Made by a program: the position numbers and the translations under genes
Shown: positions 16,608 to 25,265 of the stretch, piece after piece
Position numbering within the stretch: position 1 is the stretch's first letter
How the letters are laid out: each line of letters opens with the position of its first letter
The notes under the pieces: generated by a model
Database searches by the model: none
The model's input: the letters and a program-made list of their open reading frames with translations, nothing else
Told to the model about the DNA's origin: nothing
NCBI GenBank assembly: GCA_963709505.1
Contig: CAVPXC010000002.1
Coordinates: forward strand, 62,001-126,000
Direction: 5' to 3'
DNA length: 64,000 nt
DNA from: CAVPXC01 sp963709505
GTDB taxonomy: Bacteria; Chloroflexota; Anaerolineae; JAAEKA01

Positions 16608-18950
16608 ATGCAGGCAGAAGGTTCTCGTTCATCCCCTCGCTTTAGCGTGCCCGGCGCGTGGATCGAAGGCATCCTGCTTTTGATCATGCTGTTTTCGCTC
16701 GTCCTCTCCTTGCGCTCGGCTAAATGGACCGATGGCCTGGGGCTGCTTGGCCCGATCATTCTTGGTGCGTTTTTGCTTGGACTGGCGACGAGCTATAGCC
16801 GCTGGAACGGTGTTTTCCCCTTTGTTCACGGCCTTGTGGTGGGAACGGTTTGGGTGCTGGTGTGCGTGAGCCAGGCGCCTCAAATTCCGGCCGGCCTGGT
16901 TCTATCCGAGCGGGTTGTCTCAATCGGCCAGAGCCTGTGGACTTGGACTCTGGCTTTGTTCGGCGACGAGCCGGTGCGCAACAACCTGGTGTTCATCCTT
17001 GAGTTGGCGTTTTTGCTTTGGTGGCTTGCTTACCTGTCGGCCTGGTCGGTGTTTCGCGAGGGCCGAGTTTGGCGAGCCATCATACCGATTGGACTGGTGT
17101 TACTGGTCAATCTCTATTTTGGCCCTCCCGATCTTGGCATCTACTTTGCGGTTTATGTCTTGTGTGCGCTGTTGCTGGCTGTGCGCAGCTTTCTGTCTGA
17201 GCGTGAGATCCAGTGGCGCATCGAACGGATACGATACCCAACCGACCTCCAATTCGACTTCTTGCGGGACGGATTGATTCTTGCCGCGGCAGTCCTGGCG
17301 ATTACTCTGTTGCTCCCGAACGCGGGCGGCAGCGGTGTTTTGGCATCAACGTTCGAGCCGCTGCGTGCTCCGTGGCAAGATGTACAACGAGAATGGGGCA
17401 GGTTGTTCAGTTCGTTGAATTACCGTGGACCGGGCGCGGGAGAAGCGGTCTATAGCGACACCCTTACCCTGGGCGGGCCACGAAACCTTGGCGATACGGT
17501 GATCATGGATGTCCGCAGCGCTGGTGGCCGCTATTGGCGTGCAGTGGCTTTCGACACGTTCACGGGGCGGCGCTGGCTGAATACAAGCAGCCTGGTTCAG
17601 TCAGTCAACGCCTCCAATCACGTCAACACACCTCAATTCGAGGCGCGCCAGGAGATCACCCAGACCATTACGGTCATGGCAGCGACAGGCAATGTGCTCT
17701 TTGCTGCCTCGCAGCCCCTGCGCGTTAGTTTGAACGCCGATGCCAATCTGGACGTGGTTGAACAGCCCCCAGGCGATGCGTTGCCAATTGCCGAAATATC
17801 GATGCTTCACCGCCGGGGGGCCAACCTGCGGCCGGGCAATACTTATTTGGCTGTCTCCTCGCTGTCAAGTGCCTCGATCGAAGAATTACAGGGGGCGGGT
17901 GAAGATTATCCCGATTGGGTGAAACAGGAGTATCTGGAGCTGCCCGCTGACCAATCACCCCAGGTTGCCGAGTTGGCCCAGCAGGTGACGGCCGAGGCGA
18001 TCACGCCCTTCGATAAAGCTGTAGCATTGGAGCAGTTCCTCCGCAGCTTTCCCTACAACGACCAGATCCCCGCGCCGCCGGCCGGCGCAAATGCGGTAAA
18101 CTACTTCCTCTTCGATGTAAAACAGGGCTACTGCGATTACTATGCCAGCAGCTTCGCCATGATGGCGCGCGCACTCGGCATTCCTGCGCGAGTCTCGGCC
18201 GGTTATGCCCAGGGAGAATACACCACCGACATCGACGCCTATCGCGTGCGCGAATACAATGGCCACTCGTGGCCCGAGGTGTTCTTCCCCGGATACGGTT
18301 GGATCGAGTTTGAACCAACCGCCTCCGAGCTCGAGATCGTGCGCGAGCACCGAGAAGAAGACACGGGGCTGGCTGGCCCGACACCGGAGCCGACGTCCGA
18401 TCCTTTTCTGGACAGGGCGGAGCCGTTCGACCCGGAGGCCTTTGGACCTGGCGCCAGCCCAGATGTCGCCAACGCCGGTGGACCCTTCAGTGGGCTTTCG
18501 GGCTGGTGGATCGGCCTGGGGGCGATGCTGTTGGTGGTGGCGCTCGCCGCTGTCTTCCTACTTCGGCCTTCGCCTCAACGCCGCCGTCGGGCACTGCTCG
18601 ATCCCCAGTTTACGGTTAAAATGTACGGACGCCTGATGCAATGGGCGCGGCGCTTCCGGCTCCCTCTCCTCTCGAGCCAAACTCCCAACGAGCAGGCGGC
18701 GCTGCTGATTCGGGCTGTGCCGGAGGGCCGCCCCGCCATCCAATCGATCACCGAGCTCTATGTGCAGGATCTTTACAGTCCCACCGGTCCCGACGAGCGC
18801 ACGAGCCAGGAGGCCGCAGCCGCCTGGGGAGGGCTGCAACCGCAGTTGCGTCGGGCCTGGTTGCGTGCTCGGCTGCGCCTAATCGGCGATCTGCGTCCTC
18901 GACTGAGAAGAAGCAGGGCCACGCCTCCGAGTGGCCCATTGGATGATTAA
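16608..18950 (+). CDS. TgpA-like membrane transglutaminase (DUF3488/transglutaminase-like/DUF4129)
   Basis: At 780 aa this is full length. Residues 15-245 hold about seven membrane spans (DUF3488), residues 250-480 a large extracytoplasmic region with RYWRAVAFDTFTGRRW. The transglutaminase core has GYCDYYASSFAMMARALGIPAR (nucleophile Cys509), EYNGHSWPEVF (His553) and YGWIEFEPT with the acidic third residue. A final span near 625-647 and a C-terminal DUF4129 region follow. Such proteins face the cell exterior; TgpA is essential in Pseudomonas, but its substrate is not known. Its usual MoxR and DUF58 neighbours are absent here. Confidence 0.9.
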   Translation: MQAEGSRSSPRFSVPGAWIEGILLLIMLFSLVLSLRSAKWTDGLGLLGPIILGAFLLGLATSYSRWNGVFPFVHGLVVGTVWVLVCVSQAPQIPAGLVLSERVVSIGQSLWTWTLALFGDEPVRNNLVFILELAFLLWWLAYLSAWSVFREGRVWRAIIPIGLVLLVNLYFGPPDLGIYFAVYVLCALLLAVRSFLSEREIQWRIERIRYPTDLQFDFLRDGLILAAAVLAITLLLPNAGGSGVLASTFEPLRAPWQDVQREWGRLFSSLNYRGPGAGEAVYSDTLTLGGPRNLGDTVIMDVRSAGGRYWRAVAFDTFTGRRWLNTSSLVQSVNASNHVNTPQFEARQEITQTITVMAATGNVLFAASQPLRVSLNADANLDVVEQPPGDALPIAEISMLHRRGANLRPGNTYLAVSSLSSASIEELQGAGEDYPDWVKQEYLELPADQSPQVAELAQQVTAEAITPFDKAVALEQFLRSFPYNDQIPAPPAGANAVNYFLFDVKQGYCDYYASSFAMMARALGIPARVSAGYAQGEYTTDIDAYRVREYNGHSWPEVFFPGYGWIEFEPTASELEIVREHREEDTGLAGPTPEPTSDPFLDRAEPFDPEAFGPGASPDVANAGGPFSGLSGWWIGLGAMLLVVALAAVFLLRPSPQRRRRALLDPQFTVKMYGRLMQWARRFRLPLLSSQTPNEQAALLIRAVPEGRPAIQSITELYVQDLYSPTGPDERTSQEAAAAWGGLQPQLRRAWLRARLRLIGDLRPRLRRSRATPPSGPLDD

Positions 18951-18960
18951 GCAAGCGACC

Positions 18961-19055
18961 CTCAGTGCTCTGTTAGGTTGAAAAGTGTGAGTGTCATCCC
19001 TTCGGCGGCCTCAGGATGACACTCACAACTTCCTGCTTAACAAAGCACTCAGCCT
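18961..19055. repeat. GTGTCA-type fold-back element, copy A
   Basis: GTGAGTGTCATCC (18987-18999) pairs perfectly with GGATGACACTCAC (19014-19026) around a loop containing TTCGGCGGCCTCA. The outer ends CTCAGTGCTCTGTTAG and CTTAACAAAGCACTCAG also pair imperfectly. It fills the gap between convergent genes. Related copies occur at 21388-21520 and 27205-27342. Confidence 0.75.
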
Positions 19056-19109
19056 GTTCTATGGGCTGAGTGCCGCTTGCATTCAAGCCGAGATAGGCGG
19101 AGTGGAGGA

Positions 19110-20405
19110 TTAGCCTGCTGGTAGTTCCTCCAAGAGAATCGTTTGAAATTGCTTCGCCAGTGAGCGCTTGTGAGGGCCGACGATGGCTAGTTGGCTGCCG
19201 GTTGGCCGGAAAAGACGCCGGGCAACGCGTTGCATGTCATCTGCGGTCACTCGCTGCATCCGGTCGAGGACGTCCTCGACCGCGAGAATCTCGCGGCGCT
19301 GCGCTTCCTGTCGTCCAAACCAGCCAGCGACCGACATGGTCTCCTCCATGCCCATCAGCGTGCGGCCCGTGACGAACTCCTTGGCGCCGGCCAGCGCCTT
19401 CGCGTCTACCGGCTCGTCGCACAGGCGGCGCAGCTGAGCCAGGATCGCTCGCAGCGCCTCCTGCGAACGATCGGGAGCGACCGCAGCGTATACGCCGACA
19501 ACTCCGGTATCGGCCAGTTGACTTGCGTACGAATCGACGGCGTAGGCCAAACCCAGCCGTTCGCGAATCTCGAGAAACAGCCGAGAACTCATCCCTTCGC
19601 CCAAGATGACGTTGAGCAAGCTCAGGGCAAAACGGTCATCGTCGTCGCGCGCCACGCCGGGCAGATGGAGGGCCAGATGCGTTTGCTCGACTTTTTTGTT
19701 GATCAGGCTAACGCGTGCAGCACCATCGTTTTTTGGCGCCGGCTCGAAGCCAACCGGTTCAGCCCGCCGCCACCCGCCCAGCAATCCAGCGGCCAGTTCG
19801 GCTACCTGCTCGTGCACCACTGCGCCCGCGACGCTCAATACGATATTGTCCGGCCCATAGCAGTGGAGCAAAAAGCTTTGTAAGGATTCACGGCTCATGG
19901 CACTGACGCTCGCCGGCGTGCCGGCCACGTCCCAGCCCAGGGGATGGTCCGGCCATGTTAGCTCATGCAGTAGCAGGCCAGCCAGCTCCTCCGGGATGTC
20001 CTGCGATGAGAGAATCTCCTCCAGGATAACCCGGCGCTCTTTTTCGATCTCCTCCGGCTGCAGCAGGCTGTTGCGCAGCATGTCAGACACCACGTCCAGT
20101 GCCAGGCCGAGATGCGGTCGAGGCAGCTTGACCCAAAGAACCGTCATTTCCTGGCCGGTGCTTGCGTTGATGATGCCGCCGTGCCCTTCCACATCGATGG
20201 CGATGGCCTCTGGCGTCGGGCGTTGTTCGGTGCCTTTGAACAGCATGTGCTCGATGAAATGCGCTGCGCCGGCCTCTTCCTTCTTTTCATAGCGTGAGCC
20301 GATGGACAGATAAAACCCCACACCAACCGAATAAGTGTGGGGCATCTCGCAGGTGAGCACCCGCAGGCCGTTGTCGAGCGTTGTCTTTTGGTGGGCAAGT
20401 TTCAA
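19110..20405 (-). CDS. M16 family zinc peptidase (processing-peptidase-like)
   Basis: The gene starts at TTG 20405 and gives 431 aa, a single M16B half-enzyme. The HxxEH motif is HFIEH (49-53) in AGAAHFIEHMLFKGTEQR, and the distal zinc ligand falls at Glu130 in KERRVILEEI, exactly the HxxEH-x76-E spacing. The middle GEGMSSRLFLEIRERLGLAYAV is the substrate-chamber motif. It should be a cytosolic or surface peptidase cleaving short peptides. No partner M16 gene is adjacent. The ribosome site is weak. Confidence 0.9.
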   Translation of the reverse strand: MKLAHQKTTLDNGLRVLTCEMPHTYSVGVGFYLSIGSRYEKKEEAGAAHFIEHMLFKGTEQRPTPEAIAIDVEGHGGIINASTGQEMTVLWVKLPRPHLGLALDVVSDMLRNSLLQPEEIEKERRVILEEILSSQDIPEELAGLLLHELTWPDHPLGWDVAGTPASVSAMSRESLQSFLLHCYGPDNIVLSVAGAVVHEQVAELAAGLLGGWRRAEPVGFEPAPKNDGAARVSLINKKVEQTHLALHLPGVARDDDDRFALSLLNVILGEGMSSRLFLEIRERLGLAYAVDSYASQLADTGVVGVYAAVAPDRSQEALRAILAQLRRLCDEPVDAKALAGAKEFVTGRTLMGMEETMSVAGWFGRQEAQRREILAVEDVLDRMQRVTADDMQRVARRLFRPTGSQLAIVGPHKRSLAKQFQTILLEELPAG

Positions 20406-20511
20406 TGATCGTAGTCTTTCTCAGTAGCAGCGCAACGCCACTCGTCTCGCATGGTGTTGCGGTTTGGCTGCAGCTACGTGACGAGCGGAAAAGATTTTAG
20501 CTGAACATCGC

Positions 20512-21147
20512 CTATTTGACGTCCATCACGACCACCTGAGCCTCATCGGGTAGTTGGCTTTTGGTCAATTTCAACACGCTGACCGGCTCTGGCATGGGCA
20601 CCCCCATCTCCTTGAGGAAGCGATCGATTGGCTCCAGATGCTCGGGCGTACCGGGCAATCGGTAATGCATCGGCACGATGATTTTTGGCTCGATGATGCT
20701 GATTACCTCGGCTGCCATGCTGGCATCCAATGTGTGCCGTCCGCCGACGGGGATAAGCAACACATCGATGCCAGACAGCGCTTCCACCTGCGATTCGGTC
20801 AACACGTGTCCGAGATCTCCCAGGTGACAGATGGTCAGATCTGAGAACTCGAACACAAACACGGTGTTCGGCTCTGCCACGCCCGACGAGTCCTTGCCGT
20901 GAAACGTGCGGATGCCCGTCATAAAGACCCCTTCGACCTCGTACTCGCCCGGCCCGGAGAACACCTTTCGCCAATCCTTGACGGCGTCGGTGTAGCTGTG
21001 GCCAGGGGCATCATGGCTGATAGTAACCACATCGGCTTTCAACTTGGGCAAGGTCAGGCCGATGCTCTTGTCGTAGGGATCGCACACCACTGTCAGGTCG
21101 CGGTCTTTCAGCCGAAAACAAGCGTGTCCGTAATAGTTTATCTCCAA
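20512..21147 (-). CDS. Metallo-beta-lactamase-fold metal-dependent hydrolase (UPF0173/YtkL-like)
   Basis: I prefer the TTG at 21147 because GGAGG lies 8 nt upstream and it gives the family N-terminus MEINYYGHACFRL (211 aa); an in-frame TTG at 21162 is possible. The fold is shown by VVCDPYDKSIG, VVTISHDAPGHSY, the ICHLGDLGH metal loop and IIVPMHYR. The first histidine cluster reads SHDAPGHSY rather than HxHxDH, the short form of this subgroup. The substrate is unknown. Confidence 0.85.
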   Translation of the reverse strand: MEINYYGHACFRLKDRDLTVVCDPYDKSIGLTLPKLKADVVTISHDAPGHSYTDAVKDWRKVFSGPGEYEVEGVFMTGIRTFHGKDSSGVAEPNTVFVFEFSDLTICHLGDLGHVLTESQVEALSGIDVLLIPVGGRHTLDASMAAEVISIIEPKIIVPMHYRLPGTPEHLEPIDRFLKEMGVPMPEPVSVLKLTKSQLPDEAQVVVMDVK

Positions 21148-21225
21148 GGGTCTTGCCTCCAAGCGTGTGATTTATCAGTCATTATACCTCAAGCGACAGG
21201 ACCCGTCCAACGCTAGAGAATCGTC

Positions 21226-21304
21226 GGGTGTATTTCAAGTTGGGGGCAGACCCTTCGGGTTTGCCGCAAACCCGAAGGGTCTGCCCCCAACTTGAAATAC
21301 ACCC
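21226..21304. repeat. 79-bp palindromic element, copy 2
   Basis: This copy has perfectly complementary outer arms (GGGTGTAT...ATACACCC) and a centre changed to TGCCG. It matches copies 1 and 3 over the rest of its length. It lies upstream of the minus-strand MBL hydrolase. Confidence 0.92.
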
Positions 21305-21387
21305 AGAATCGTCCTTTGATACGCGTCGATCTCGACCGCCATGCAAGGTCCCGATTTGTGAATCATCGGTATCGGTTGCAGGACGGT

Positions 21388-21520
21388 TAGTACCCTGTAA
21401 ACCAAGTTTCTGCGTGGTGTCACCCTGAGGCTCGGCGAAGGGTCCCCGTCTTGCAGAGCAGGGACCCTTCGCCGAGCCTCAGGGTGACACCACAAAAGGA
21501 TTGATTTTACAGAGTATTTA
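21388..21520. repeat. GTGTCACC-type fold-back element, copy B
   Basis: The core arms of 33 bp (21414-21446 and 21461-21493) are perfectly complementary around a 14-nt loop; they contain GGTGTCACCCTGAGG and GGCGAAGGGTCCC. Looser outer arms TTAGTACCCTGTAAA and TTTACAGAGTATTTAG extend the fold. It lies 50 bp beyond the stop of the PLP enzyme. Confidence 0.85.
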
Positions 21521-21571
21521 GTCGTATCCGATACCGATATATTTACTGGCGGGCCAGCGGATTTGCTGCGA

Positions 21572-22567
21572 CTACAATTCGTTGCCGTAAGCGAAGATGG
21601 CCGGAAGGCCGCCGGTGTGCCAAAAGACCACAGTTTCGTCGTCTCGGAAGCGGCCCTGCCGGATAAGGTCGATGAGGCCCGCCAGGGCGCGACCGGTATA
21701 GACCGGGTCGACCAGTAGGCCCTCCGTTTGAGCTATCAGGCGAATAGCAGCGCGCTCGGGGTCTCCCATCACGCCGTAGCCGCCACCTAGGTACGCGTCG
21801 TGCACGATCATGTCCTTGGACGCAAACGTTTTGTCGAAACCCAGCATCTGGGCCGTATCGCTGGCCAGAGCGGCCAGCGACGCTGCAAATTCGCTCGCCG
21901 TCCTATCGATGCTGATGCCGTGGATTTGACCGTGGAAGCCTGCCGCCCAGGCGCCTACTGCCAGCCCGGCCTGCGTGCCGCCGCTGCTGGAGGCCACGAC
22001 GATGTGTTGGGCCCGCCACCCTGCGCCTGCGAGCTGATCCGATAGCTCCTGAAAGGCTAAAGCATACGCCGCGGCGCCCACCGGGCTTGATCCGCCATAC
22101 GTGATGGCGTAAGGCCGGCGGCCAGCCGCGCGCTCGGCGTCGACGGCCTCGGCCAGAACGGTCAGACGGTCACTTGGCCCGGCCCAAACGATCTCCGCGC
22201 CTAACAGGCGGTCCAACAGCAGATTGCCGCCATCCAACATGGGCGCGCTCCCGCCGAGCACGAGAACGCAGCGCAGGCCGGCCCTCGCCGCTGCCGCTGC
22301 TGTCTGGCGGCAGTGGTTGGACTGGGGCGCCCCGACAGTCACCAGCGTGTCCGCTCCCTCGGCCAGCGCCATGGCGAGCAACGTCTCGAGTTTGCGCGTC
22401 TTGTTGCCGCCGGTGGCCAGGCCGGTCAAATCATCGCGCTTGATCAGAAGCGATGGCACGGGCCGTCCCGGTGCTGCCGCTTCCAGCGCCGCGCGCAAGC
22501 GCGGCAGTGTCTCGAGAGGCGTAGGCAACGCTGCCAATGGCAAACGGGGAAGATCAGGTAACCTCAT
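21572..22567 (-). CDS. PLP-dependent ACC deaminase/D-cysteine desulfhydrase family enzyme
   Basis: This is a full-length 331-aa fold-type II PLP enzyme. The lysine that binds PLP is Lys56 in ATGGNKTRKLE, SNHCRQTAAAAA is the substrate loop, and SSGGTQAGL binds the phosphate. The pattern fits D-cysteine desulfhydrases (D-cysteine to pyruvate, H2S and ammonia) or ACC deaminases; sequence alone does not separate these. The start codon overlaps the stop of the methylase gene upstream (ATGA), so the two are translationally coupled, an odd pairing. Confidence 0.88.
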   Translation of the reverse strand: MRLPDLPRLPLAALPTPLETLPRLRAALEAAAPGRPVPSLLIKRDDLTGLATGGNKTRKLETLLAMALAEGADTLVTVGAPQSNHCRQTAAAAARAGLRCVLVLGGSAPMLDGGNLLLDRLLGAEIVWAGPSDRLTVLAEAVDAERAAGRRPYAITYGGSSPVGAAAYALAFQELSDQLAGAGWRAQHIVVASSSGGTQAGLAVGAWAAGFHGQIHGISIDRTASEFAASLAALASDTAQMLGFDKTFASKDMIVHDAYLGGGYGVMGDPERAAIRLIAQTEGLLVDPVYTGRALAGLIDLIRQGRFRDDETVVFWHTGGLPAIFAYGNEL

Positions 22568-24996
22568 GCTTGCTTCCTTGTGTCCTCGAATAACGTCAAC
22601 TGCTGCCCCGGCAGAGCAACGATTGGATCCAGGCCGATTCGGGCGCGAAAGCCGGCCAAAGTGAGATCGGGTAGCGCTGCCAGCTCACGCACGTATCGGA
22701 ATTTGACGAAATCCCAGCCCGCCCAGGCCAGGCGCTCGCGCCACCAGGGGCAGCGGCGCAGCTTGAAGTCCAACAACTCTGCCCGGCCGCCGGGCAAGAC
22801 CACACAGCGCGGGCAGCTTGCCAGCGCCTCGGGCGGCGTAGATAGCCACGGATGGACAAGCGCTTGCAACGACACGGCAAAGGCGAAGGTCGGTTGTCCG
22901 TTTTGCTGCCATACCAGGCTGGCAGGCGCCCAGTCCTGCGGCTGATCCGGTCCATTGCGCCCCACCGGCACCAGGCCGGCCGCGGCCTCTTGCTCCCACG
23001 AAGCAACCCAGACGTCGAAGCCAAATCGATGCCCGAGCTCATGCAGCCGAAGCAGCATCTCTCCGAGGTCTCTGGCGCGTCGCACCGCCGCGTCTTCGTC
23101 TCGCAGGCGCACAATGCCGTTGTCGACCAACGCATAGGAGGCGATGCAGGCCGACACCAGCGCGGCATCCGGCGTCACCAGGCCCGGGAACGTCGCATAG
23201 AGATCAATCTCCAGTTGGCTCGCCGGCTGCTCGCCCGCCTCAAGGAGCTGAACGATCCGCTGTTCAACCCGGTCGGCTAGGGGTGGCAGGGGAGGCGCTT
23301 GTTCCAGGTCCCAGAAGTGTGGCGCTGGCTGGACGCTATCGGGCCAGGCGAGAGCCTGTAGGCCAGGCGGTGGCATCTCGGGCGTGAGCGCAAGGCGGGC
23401 TTGTTCGACCAGGAAGGAGACCGGCCGTCGCGCCGCATCAAGGTGCTGGCCAAGCGAGCGCAACAGGCCGGTTTCGGCCCAACGGATTCCGCACGCGGTG
23501 TTGACCAGCACCGCCGGAGTGGGCTCGGCGCGCGCTTCGACCAGCTCAAACGCAGCCTCCTGGGCATGATGCTGCAGCGAACCTGCCAGGCGAGCACTTA
23601 CAGTATGAGCAGAGGTGCGGTCGTCCGGCTGGAAGGTCAGCAGCCACGCCGGCTCCTCCGGTTCTGGTAACAGCGAAGCCTGCGCGGCTTGAGCGGAAAG
23701 CCGCCAGCCGGCCGCCTCTGCGGCCGCCAACAAAGCGATTGCGCGTCGAGACGAGCGATCTGAGAAAGCCAGCACAAGGTGACCTTCCGAGCGGAGCGGC
23801 CGGAGCAGGCTGCGCAGGGCGGTGGTCATCGCGCGTCCATACCAATCCCAACTCCACTGATCCGTCGAGAGTAGTGTCTTCAGCCGGCCAGCAGCGTCGC
23901 GCCCGAACAGCCAGCCCGTCCAAAGGAAGCTCAGGGCATAGGCTGGCGGATCGAAACGGGGCGGCTCGGTGAGGATCAGGGCCACACTGCCGGGTTCCAG
24001 GCGTTCCGCCAGCTCAGGCACGGCAAGGTTGAGCGGCAACACCCGGCCTGCGCCCTCCGGCCCGCGCAGCGAGGGCAGGTCCTGGGTCAGCGGCATCAAC
24101 CGGGGCGAGCGTTCGCGCAGCGTCCGGTAGGCGTATTCGAATGCTGCCCACACATTGTGCTCGACGAAGCGCGCAGGCGGCTGTAGAGTGCGCTGTGGGG
24201 TAGGCTGGACGTAAGTGTGGCCCAGGGAGGCGGCCTCGTGCAGGGCGGTACATCGCTCTAGAGCAGAGAGGATCATCGTCTTGGCGGCGCGCTGTTCGTC
24301 GCCGGCGGCCAGCCGTTGTTCAGCGGCGGTCAAGAGCTCGCTAAAAGCAAGCAGACCGCGCGGCGGGTAGATCTCCAACAGGCTGCGCGCCTGGGCTGTC
24401 AATGGGTCGCCGGGCGCCACCAGCCGGCTGAGCAAGCCCCAGTAGGCTGCGCCGCGTACCTCTAGCGACGAGACCAGTGTCAAATCCGCCATGTCGGCGG
24501 GCACTTGGCCATTGGCCTGGCAATGCGTGCAGGTGATTCCCTTGGCAACAGGCTCGCCGGTCGTGCGATCCCAGATGAAATAGGCGGCTGGAATCGTCTG
24601 GGCGCATTCCGGACACACGGTTTCGTATAGTGCTTGCAGGTGATGTACGAGCGTTCGCCCGCGCCGCGGGGCATCGGCGATGCGCGAAAAGGCGGTGTCG
24701 AGAAGGCCTGAGGCTGGCGGCGAGGCACTGGCAAGCACGCTCAACAGCATCGCCGGGCTGGAGTGGCTGAGCACGACGCGCCGGCGGCTCCCATGCGCGG
24801 CGCGGGCAAGGGAGGCCTGGCCGGCGAACGGGTCGAGCACCAGATCGCCCGGCTGGCTGGTTGCGGCCAGAACGTGTTCAACCAGGGCATCAGACCACGC
24901 GCGCTGCTCGTTTGTCCACAGCGGATCTCGACGCTGCGGCGGGTCCGGGAAGAATGGCTCGGCCCAGATGATCTGGTGGTGTTTGGGAATGCTCAT
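22564..24996 (-). CDS. Divergent COG1743-like DNA methylase homologue with zinc ribbon
   Basis: The 810-aa protein opens with HHQIIWAEPFFPDPPQRRD. It has a SAM-binding motif I, LVLDPFAGQASLARAA (Asp55-Gly59), a zinc ribbon CPEC (128-131)/CTHC (156-159), then at 343-347 TEPPR where an adenine methylase has DPPY, followed by YALSFLWTGWLFG, like the YADLSDFFYVWL of COG1743 enzymes. About 350 further residues have no domain I recognise. Order and ribbon fit COG1743, but the catalytic tetrad is changed, so methylation activity is doubtful. No restriction gene is adjacent; it is coupled to a PLP enzyme. Confidence 0.7.
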   Translation of the reverse strand: MSIPKHHQIIWAEPFFPDPPQRRDPLWTNEQRAWSDALVEHVLAATSQPGDLVLDPFAGQASLARAAHGSRRRVVLSHSSPAMLLSVLASASPPASGLLDTAFSRIADAPRRGRTLVHHLQALYETVCPECAQTIPAAYFIWDRTTGEPVAKGITCTHCQANGQVPADMADLTLVSSLEVRGAAYWGLLSRLVAPGDPLTAQARSLLEIYPPRGLLAFSELLTAAEQRLAAGDEQRAAKTMILSALERCTALHEAASLGHTYVQPTPQRTLQPPARFVEHNVWAAFEYAYRTLRERSPRLMPLTQDLPSLRGPEGAGRVLPLNLAVPELAERLEPGSVALILTEPPRFDPPAYALSFLWTGWLFGRDAAGRLKTLLSTDQWSWDWYGRAMTTALRSLLRPLRSEGHLVLAFSDRSSRRAIALLAAAEAAGWRLSAQAAQASLLPEPEEPAWLLTFQPDDRTSAHTVSARLAGSLQHHAQEAAFELVEARAEPTPAVLVNTACGIRWAETGLLRSLGQHLDAARRPVSFLVEQARLALTPEMPPPGLQALAWPDSVQPAPHFWDLEQAPPLPPLADRVEQRIVQLLEAGEQPASQLEIDLYATFPGLVTPDAALVSACIASYALVDNGIVRLRDEDAAVRRARDLGEMLLRLHELGHRFGFDVWVASWEQEAAAGLVPVGRNGPDQPQDWAPASLVWQQNGQPTFAFAVSLQALVHPWLSTPPEALASCPRCVVLPGGRAELLDFKLRRCPWWRERLAWAGWDFVKFRYVRELAALPDLTLAGFRARIGLDPIVALPGQQLTLFEDTRKQA

Positions 24997-25135
24997 AGGG
25001 TCACGTAATCAGCGTCCGACCGATGCAGCGTCGTGCACAATCGAAACCAATGGCCGGATGGTAACACAACACAAGGCTTATGACAAGACCAGGAAGGGAG
25101 AGGGGATTCTTCGCTTTGAAGGGGCGGCAGTGGTT

Positions 25136-25214
25136 GGGTGTATTTCAAGTTGGGGGCAGACCCTTCGGGTTTTCCGCAAACCCGAAGGGTCTGCCCCCAA
25201 CTTGAAATACACCC
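25136..25214. repeat. 79-bp palindromic element, copy 3
   Basis: It is almost identical to copy 1 (same TCCGC centre) and has fully paired outer arms. It lies 37 bp upstream of the -10 box of the leaderless epimerase gene, between divergent genes. Its position in a promoter region shows it cannot be only a terminator. Confidence 0.92.
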
Positions 25215-25250
25215 GTGGTGGCTGTGAAAATAGCTCCGTCTTCGTGGCTG

Positions 25251-25259
25251 TGATATAAT
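25251..25259 (+). promoter_or_regulatory. Extended -10 promoter giving a leaderless epimerase mRNA
   Basis: TGATATAAT is a consensus extended -10 ending 6 nt before the ATG at 25266. Transcription would start at or next to the A of the start codon. No ribosome site is present. Confidence 0.7.
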
Positions 25260-25265
25260 CTTCGT

